In this document: one piece after another, positions 57,840-64,000 of the stretch | Position numbering within the stretch: the stretch's first letter is position 1 | How the letters are laid out: every line of letters begins with the position of its first letter | Source of the DNA: Ophioceras dolichostomum | Lineage: Eukaryota; Ascomycota; Sordariomycetes; Magnaporthales; Ophioceraceae | Assembly (NCBI GenBank): GCA_003049485.1 | Contig: PYST01000028.1 | Span: 124,001-188,000, forward strand | Direction of reading: 5' to 3' | Length of the DNA stretch: 64,000 nucleotides | Program-made: the position numbers and the translations under genes | The notes under the pieces: model-generated | What the model was told of the DNA's origin: nothing | Databases searched by the model: none | What the model saw: only the letters and a program-made list of their open reading frames with translations

Positions 57840-58897
57840 TATGACGATGTTGATTTATTTTTGGTAGTCGGCTGGTGGCGCCGCCATACTCTTCTCACTT
57901 TCCCTATGCGTTTAAGATGTGCTAGCGACTATTTAGTAATAAGAAAACAGGGCCAGTTGAAACGGCAAAAGGCCTGCCGCAAGACCTAGCGTATCAAATC
58001 CTTAGCCCGTTAGGGCATACGCGCATTTGTAATACAATCCGCATCCCGGAGTTCTAATCCAAAGTGAGCTGGTTCTCGGCCGTGAAGAAAGAAAAGAATA
58101 CGGCAGGTGAGGCCCCAATGATAAGTTGGGTGGGGCTGAGCGACTGGAGGGGCAGCGTCACGAGTCTGGTCCTGAACATGGCCGCCAGATCATTCCAGCA
58201 GTATTGAATGGTAGAAGAGGTTCCCTGTTTACCGTCCTCCGGTGCAAGATGGGTGAGATGGGTGATGGGGAAAATGACGAGTGGGGAGATTCCCCTGGCA
58301 ATGATAGCTCGGGTTACGAGATTTTCTGAGCGAGCACTCACTCAGACTTTACCTCGGACAGATTTCAGAGTAAAGTTCGGTAGCCAGAACAAATTGAGCG
58401 AAGAGCCGGGACTCGGCAAGCGGCGGCGCCAGTAGGCTTTGCGATCGAGTTCAGGGCTTGGGTCAGCTGTGGTGGGCCAGACTTTTCGGTTTTTTCCAAG
58501 CAAACTCTCCATGGCTTGTCCGTCCGGGCTGCTAGAAGTCGGTGCAAGATGCCGCGCGGCAGGTCCAGATGCGGGTAGCATCTCTCCGGCAGGCCACCTA
58601 GTCCCAGCGCGGCGTACCGCGGGGTAACCAGGCCCCGGAGCCAGCTGTCTCTTCCGTGGCGCCCTTGAGCTCGTGCGGCAGCTCTGAGTCCGGGTACCAT
58701 TGGCCGGGCGTCTTTTGGGACTTGGAGGGTCGTGCCTTTCCTGGCCATTTCGTCTGCGGCAAGGAACTGCGATCACTTCGATCAGAGGAGCTGATCGAAG
58801 CAATAGACCTCGAGAAATTGCGATCGTTTGCGATCATCCATCCACCAGAGTATTCCTATATAACACACGTTCTCTACTTCTATAGCTTAGTTAGTTC

Positions 58898-58923
58898 TTG
58901 ACTACTGGCTCAGTAGTAGTCAA
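58898..58923. repeat. Perfect 9-bp inverted repeat (hairpin)
   Basis: TTGACTACT and AGTAGTCAA separated by 8 bases. It could be a stem-loop or a protein-binding palindrome. No neighbouring gene explains it. Confidence 0.6.
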
Positions 58924-59199
58924 TCTCGACAATACATCTGATTCTCATCAGAGACCGATCATCATAGAAGCACGCATCCGCAACCTGAACTGTCTACCTT
59001 AAGAACAACCACCTTCTGGCCATTGATCCTTCCTCTTATCCAGGTCCAAGGATTGAGTGATCGTTACATCGCCTTCCTAAGTTATTCTCTCAAGATTTCC
59101 ACCAACAAAGTTTACTGCTTTTCTTATCCACCCACCGCCTTCCTATTCCACCCACAGCCTTCCCAATTAACCCCTCCCCAACCCCCTCCCAATCCACCG

Positions 59200-59250
59200 C
59201 CCTCTTCATTTACCGCCCTCTTCATTTACCGCCCTCTTCATTCACCGCCT
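59200..59250. repeat. Short tandem repeat, about 17-bp unit
   Basis: Three consecutive copies of CCCTCTTCATTTACCG, the last with one change (CATTCACCG). Related CCACCGCCTTCC words lie just upstream (59138-59165). Confidence 0.75.
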
Positions 59251-59317
59251 TCCTAATTCGTGCCTGTAACACCACATAGCACAGCTCACCTGTGGGAGCT
59301 CGTTCCTCCACTGTGAC

Positions 59318-59404
59318 AAGCAACTTCCGTTGCGATAAGCAACCTCCGTTGCGATAAGCAACCTCCGTTGCGATAAGCAACCTCCGTTGCGATAAGCAAC
59401 CTCC
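59318..59404. repeat. 19-bp tandem repeat, about 4.5 copies
   Basis: Unit CTCCGTTGCGATAAGCAAC, nearly perfect; the first copy reads CTTCC. The unit contains the inverted pair GTTGC / GCAAC, so each copy can form a small hairpin. Confidence 0.9.
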
Positions 59405-61124
59405 GCTATGATTGCCAGCCTTCACCTTAGTCCATGTGTTCCTGTCGGCAGTCCCGTTTCAGACTGGTCCATCCAGCACCACGTGACCGTCTCGTGCACG
59501 GTCCCGAAAAGCCCTGCGACTTACTCAACCATGTCACCGAACCTTCACGCTTCACGTACCAAGGCCGCCCATCATTCTACACCTCTAATTGCTCTCGACA
59601 CAAATTCGCATCGATCAATGCCCCTTTCATTTCCCAAGTCCGTACATCGACCAATAGTGCAATTGCCGGGCCACACCTGGATGCGCAAGCTGATGTTGTT
59701 GGCATAGTCAAGTGCCCGGTTTTTGGACAGGTCTGTCGCCCGGCTCAGGTATGGTTCCCGGCCGACAAAAGACACGACAATCCACTTGACAATGGGAGAA
59801 GGGAGGAAGAATGCGGAGGCGTCCAGTGAGAGATCACGGCCTTTAACTGCGCAGATTGCTTGCTCGCTCGCCTGCACCTCACGCAGGTGAACCCCTCGAG
59901 GCAGCACATGCGTTCTGACCCACGAGAGCCGTTGGCGGCGCAATCACACTCCCAGAAATGGAGCACGTCTTGTTGCCGCCGCAAGTAATTCACTCGGAGC
60001 TTGAGCTCGGAAGAGAGGCCGCGCGAATGTGAGTCCATGCTTCAGGTGTGGGCTGCCGCCGACCTGTGTGACATTCGACTCGATCATCGCCCTTGAGCTA
60101 ACCAGATCGACTCCACCAGATCCAAAAATGGCAGGGCCAAAAAGAGGCGAAAGGATGTGAGGAGGGAGAAGAGCAGGCGCAACTACTGTGTCCGGACCAC
60201 CGGAATAGCCTCGACGACGACGGACGCCCTCGACAGCTTCCATTTTGCCTGACAGGCCCGTGACCGACACCCGAAATTAAGTCCGAGCAGCAGAAACAGC
60301 GGCAGCGCCCGGGGAACACACATATTCGCATTAATCGAAATTTTCGTATGTTCTACCTGCTGCCGAACAAGTAGTAGGGATGACCCCAGGCTGGACATCA
60401 GGCGCGCAAGGAGAGCCAACAAAAAATGCAGAGGCAGGGGAGATCTCCCATCTGTCGGAGAGTCCGTTAGAGGCTTAATCAGGAGGCCACTTCCCGCAAT
60501 CTAAGCGCCTGTTCGTCGTGGTCGGACCGATTGTGACAGAACGGAAGGCACGGGGTCGACTTGATTTGATCCAACCGGATCGGCTTCCGCAGGTTGCAAC
60601 CGGCATGTTGGGTTGGATGTTGGTTAGCATAGCAGGGAACCGTAAGTCGGCAAGGAAGAACGGTTTGGAAAGTGTGGCCTCGCTACTGAAGTCATGAAAG
60701 GGCAGCCAATGAGAACACATTGCTCCTAGATGTGTGTCAGATGACTAGGAGGCGATGGCAAGGCAGATACGAACCCAGAGCGTCTAGGTTAAGATGGCAG
60801 ACTCGAGGCAGTTTCGGGGGATGATATGCTGCTGCTAATGATATTAGGATGTGGTAAAAAAATGAGACAGGGGTGGGATGAAGAGAAATGGGACATTATT
60901 GTCCTTTCACCACACATCATCACTCATCGTTTTCTGGCTTCCCAGGCCCAGACCTCGCACCTGGTCACCCGCGGCTCTCTACATCAGAATATGGTAATCT
61001 TTGTTCTAGCTAGCCGCACAGCCCAGATGAAGCTTTCCACTTATTTCTAGTACTGTCTTCAATCTGCCACGTGGAGTTATGGCATGGCACAATGATCCGG
61101 GTCAATCGCTTCCATAATCTGCCA

Positions 61125-61350
61125 TAGCAGAAAGTTCTCGTTCCTGTGAACGGCAGAAAAACTCACTGTGACTGGTGCTATATTCCGTCCTGGTAGAATT
61201 TCCAATTTTAATTGGACGTATGCGAGCACCCCCTGTTAGTGCTGGCAGAAAAATCCCAACCTATTGGTTTCTCAAGATGGTGGATTTTTCGACTTTGGCA
61301 GAAAGGTTCACTTTGATTAGACACTTCCATTGTCTTGCCGGTAGAAACTC
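61125..61350. repeat. Irregular cluster of GGYAGAAA words, each with a downstream ATTGG-like word
   Basis: Six copies (about 61127, 61152, 61192, 61244, 61297, 61340) of a word close to GGCAGAAA, spaced 24-53 bases. Most are followed within about 20 bases by ACTGG, ATTGG or ATTAG. ATTGG is the reverse CCAAT box. Confidence 0.45.
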
Positions 61351-62095
61351 TGGCTATGATTGGATCACTTGCACTACAGCACAAGTGCGACCGCACTACA
61401 TTGCACTAGGGCGCTCTTATGCGCTGGGAGCTGCGAGTCAAGGCTGCGCGGGCCCCCAAGGCACGCCATGCCACAACAGGGCGAGCAATGTAGGAATAGC
61501 TAAGCAAAAGCGAGAGAATGTGTCTACATGGGACAATGGACTAAAGATTACCAGAGGCGCTCCAGCACGAGGCGGTGCATTGTCCATGTATCTGTGGTAT
61601 TACGTAAGCAGATTTTTGATTATATAATCTAAGGGACAAAACTTCGAAACTGTCCGTTAGATTACGTAACCAAGGTTCCACGGGCTGTTAATTCTCGGTG
61701 GTGCCGTTTAGATATTGCAAGCCGCTATAGGTCTCGGTGTCAGACAATATGGTACACTGAGCAGAAGAGGGTTGGTAATTGGATTGATGATTGAAAGAGT
61801 GATTGCTTGGCTGTTGATTGCTTCGTTCTTGATGATTGTTGCTTGGTTGGTTCCTGTCTCACTCCCCATTGTCTTGTAGATGCGAGCTGCCCGCTAATTA
61901 TCTGTAGAAAACGGACAAGGTCTGTCTGTGCACCTAGAGACTCCAACAGCGGTGATCCTGAGACCGTCTGACCTATCTGAGACTCGGGCACTAAGGAACG
62001 TCCCTGTTAGATTCTCTATCTCCGTTGCCCCCAAACTTATACAGTAGCCGAAGACCTCTTGTGAACACTCATCCGTTCTCTGCCAACCTCACGTA

Positions 62096-63943
62096 TCATT
62101 GTTCGAACAACGAGATGAGTTGTTCACGCGACATGCCATCCAAGACGTCGTCCTTCATATCCTCCCAATGCCTCCTCCTGTACTCTGTGCAGTTCTGGAT
62201 CGACCTGACCCACTCTTCTCCTAACCTGTTCAACCTCTCTACATCGGGACATTTTTTCAGAGCCGATTGAAACCTTGTACAATCTGCCTCAGACTCGACC
62301 TCATTGTAGTGACGTAGGACGATGTCGCCAGTATGGGAAGGCAGGAAGGCTCGAAGATGCGGGTAGGATCCAAAGGGCACGAGCAACTTGCGATGTCGGG
62401 ATAGCCGTTTGGATACAGATTCCCGATCGATTCCCCACAATTTTGCTAGTGAGTTTATTAGAGTCGTCGGTAATCTTCTGAGATCTCTTGCCGTTTTGAT
62501 CGCCTCCGCCTTTTCTGCACCAGTTGTTTTGTAGATGAATGTTAAGAGGGAGTAAAGCTCTGACTTTGATTGGAGGCTGGCGCCGAGGTTGTAACATTTG
62601 AGCACCTTTTCTTCCTCTGACCCGCTGATGCCCAGGTTGGGTTCACTGAGTCTCCAGGCAGTAATGGTACGCATAAATCGCCGCAGTCCAACCCTGCCAG
62701 TCAGATTGGCTGCCAGTTGCTCTGGAGTTGGATTGGCTTTCTGCAACTTCGAGGACCGTTCGGCGGGAGATTGGGGGGCGCCCCGCTTGCTTGGAGTAGT
62801 TGAGCCTGAAGGAATCTGGGACATAGGACTCTGCTGCTCTGCGTTTCCCGTAGGTAGCCTCCGTGATGTCTGGTGGGCTAAGTTCGCCTTTTTCGGCGAT
62901 GCAACTGTAGGAATTTGATGGTCGGGCACCCTTTTTCTTCGAAGGCTGTATCGCGAAAGGCATAGTACTCTATCCTCGTCTTCGCCATCTTCTGCTTCTT
63001 CGACATCTTTATCGACCATGCTGAAATTGCAACCCTGCTCCCCAACAAGCGCCACCAGTCCGCACTCTGAACACACGAAGACCTCCTCTTTGGGGAACGC
63101 CGGCTCTCCTTGAGGCACAATGTTGATAGCGACGGCCAATGACGTTGTCGAGTTGACGACGCAGTGGTACTGCCCGGACCGGGTCACCACCATCTCGCCA
63201 GGTCCCTGGACAACGACTTCATATGCAATTCCCCAGTCATCTAGCTGCTCTGGACAAATGAACAATGCCAGATGTCGCAGCCACTGGTCACAGAGGCGTT
63301 GGTCTTGAGGGATGCCCTTAAGCTCTCGCACCTGCTTTTCAAACTCGGTCCCGTCATCGGCGATCAGGATCCACAACTTCCACCCCCTCAGATTGAGGTT
63401 GACAGACCAAAGACCAGCGTCTTCACGATGCCACGCTGTGCCAGTTTCAGATCCTCCCCAATGCACCCACTGTGTGGTTACTCCGCTGATATGCTGGCTT
63501 GGCTCTATACTTCTCGCCAGCCGCCACTCTTCGAGCACGCGACCCGGATTTAGAAGTTTGAACGGAGCATCGTCGCTGTGCGGACCTACGAAGTAGGGTT
63601 TTAAGTCGCCCTCTCCCTCGGCATCGGTCGAACAGTCGTTTAGAAACTTCTTGGACTGCTCCAACGTTGGGCGTTCCACGGCGTCAAACTCGGGAATCGT
63701 GAGACGTTGTCTGAATTCCTTGGGACCTCGCGCCTCTAGATAGACGACGCCATTCGCACTCGTATAGCGGACGGCGAGGACAGCTGCATCTTTCTTGGGC
63801 CCGAGCCATTCACGGATCTGGGTATTGTCGACACTCGGTAGCTCTAAGCCCTCAATCTCGACAAGGCTGCAGCCAGGGTCCAACTTCTGCAGAAGCTCGT
63901 CCAGTTCGCCCATATTTTTGACGGGGAAGGATGTTTTATCCAT
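62096..63943 (-). CDS. JmjC-domain protein (putative Fe(II)/2-oxoglutarate oxygenase), 5' end may extend past the window
   Basis: Single exon of 615 residues from the ATG at 63943. The frame stays open with no stop for all 57 remaining bases, so the true start may lie outside. The JmjC core is at about residues 155-280: THWGG...GTAWHREDAGLWSVN with iron ligands His172 and Glu174, WKLWILI with a candidate 2-oxoglutarate lysine at 189, and SGQYHCVVN with His260. JmjC enzymes demethylate histone lysines or hydroxylate other targets; no substrate can be read here. Residues 289-305 hold a Cys group (VCSECGL...QGC) after the core. A disordered linker and an unrecognised helical C-terminal half follow (LRRFMRTITAWRLSEPNLG, LAKLWGIDRESVSKRLSRHR). 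Single-exon structure differs from its intron-rich neighbours. Confidence 0.85.
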   Translation of the reverse strand: MDKTSFPVKNMGELDELLQKLDPGCSLVEIEGLELPSVDNTQIREWLGPKKDAAVLAVRYTSANGVVYLEARGPKEFRQRLTIPEFDAVERPTLEQSKKFLNDCSTDAEGEGDLKPYFVGPHSDDAPFKLLNPGRVLEEWRLARSIEPSQHISGVTTQWVHWGGSETGTAWHREDAGLWSVNLNLRGWKLWILIADDGTEFEKQVRELKGIPQDQRLCDQWLRHLALFICPEQLDDWGIAYEVVVQGPGEMVVTRSGQYHCVVNSTTSLAVAINIVPQGEPAFPKEEVFVCSECGLVALVGEQGCNFSMVDKDVEEAEDGEDEDRVLCLSRYSLRRKRVPDHQIPTVASPKKANLAHQTSRRLPTGNAEQQSPMSQIPSGSTTPSKRGAPQSPAERSSKLQKANPTPEQLAANLTGRVGLRRFMRTITAWRLSEPNLGISGSEEEKVLKCYNLGASLQSKSELYSLLTFIYKTTGAEKAEAIKTARDLRRLPTTLINSLAKLWGIDRESVSKRLSRHRKLLVPFGSYPHLRAFLPSHTGDIVLRHYNEVESEADCTRFQSALKKCPDVERLNRLGEEWVRSIQNCTEYRRRHWEDMKDDVLDGMSREQLISLFEQ

Positions 63944-64000
63944 GTTGGGGGTTCCCTCGGACCCGGAACCCTCGGAGCCTGGACGAAGGGTGACCGGTCG

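Larger units (their letters stand above)
57840..62095. other. 4.3 kb gene-free region between the dynamin and JmjC genes
   Basis: No coding region I can support; the overlapping short ORFs at 58342-58837 are unrecognised. It holds a 26-base hairpin (58898-58923), short repeats at 59205-59250, a 19-base tandem repeat (59318-59404) and a cluster of GGCAGAAA words (61125-61350). The style of 58.3-59.4 kb could be decayed retroelement sequence, but no protein motif confirms it. Confidence 0.5.

Noticed and set aside
56834..57898. 354-codon minus-strand ORF across the repeat array
   Set aside because: Same cause: stop-free complement of a 60-base repeat.
57975..58060. Possible tRNA (GGAGTTCTAATCC resembles a T-loop)
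   Set aside because: No matching acceptor stem, D-arm or anticodon arm could be drawn.
58340..59400. Possible LTR retrotransposon remnant
   Set aside because: Composition and a hairpin suggest it, but there are no paired LTRs, primer site or gag/pol motifs.

Overview
The window is nuclear DNA from a filamentous ascomycete (Pezizomycotina, most likely Sordariomycetes). The grounds are short GT-AG introns with CTAAC-type branch points, single-copy fungal genes (SET1, securin, TRM112, GLE1, SSD1), a dispersed 5S rRNA gene, a Fot1/pogo element, and fungal-specific families (BIG1, RDS1-like ferritin-fold protein, OTT_1508-like deaminase). I cannot name the species. Three N gaps sit in long poly-G/C tracts (27891-27926, 38329-38377, 53728-53759).

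Block 1, about 1-31.3 kb, is a conserved housekeeping block. In order: SET1 (minus, C-terminus cut by the left edge), securin (minus), a tropomyosin-like coiled coil (plus), RRP17/NOL12 (minus), BIG1 (plus), TRM112 (minus), an ER cyclophilin (minus, with a possible alternative membrane-anchoring last exon), TLG1/syntaxin-6-type SNARE (plus), GLE1 (minus), SSD1 (plus), a 5.9 kb gene-free stretch, and a secreted ferritin-fold RDS1-like protein (plus). The genes cover chromatin, mitosis, actin, ribosome and tRNA modification, secretion and mRNA export or translation control. They share no single pathway.

Block 2, about 33.8-64 kb, looks accessory. It holds a CorA-like membrane protein head to head with an OTT_1508-like nucleotide/nucleic-acid deaminase. 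Next come an AIM9-family kinase with two single-base frameshifts, a 5S rRNA gene, and a decayed 1.96 kb Fot1/pogo transposon with a TA target duplication. The transposon abuts the truncated relic of a DNF3-type P4-ATPase. Then follow two dynamin-superfamily GTPases placed head to head: a 16-exon SLIP-GC-like nuclear GTPase, and an Mx-like dynamin with a tail of fifteen near-identical 20-residue repeats. A 4.3 kb gene-free stretch and a JmjC-domain protein running to the right edge close the window.

The most interesting hypothesis is that block 2 is a defence or incompatibility-type island. It has two divergent gene pairs, deaminase + CorA and GTPase + GTPase, next to transposon debris and rapidly evolving repeats. 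That role is inference from gene families and layout, not shown by the sequence.
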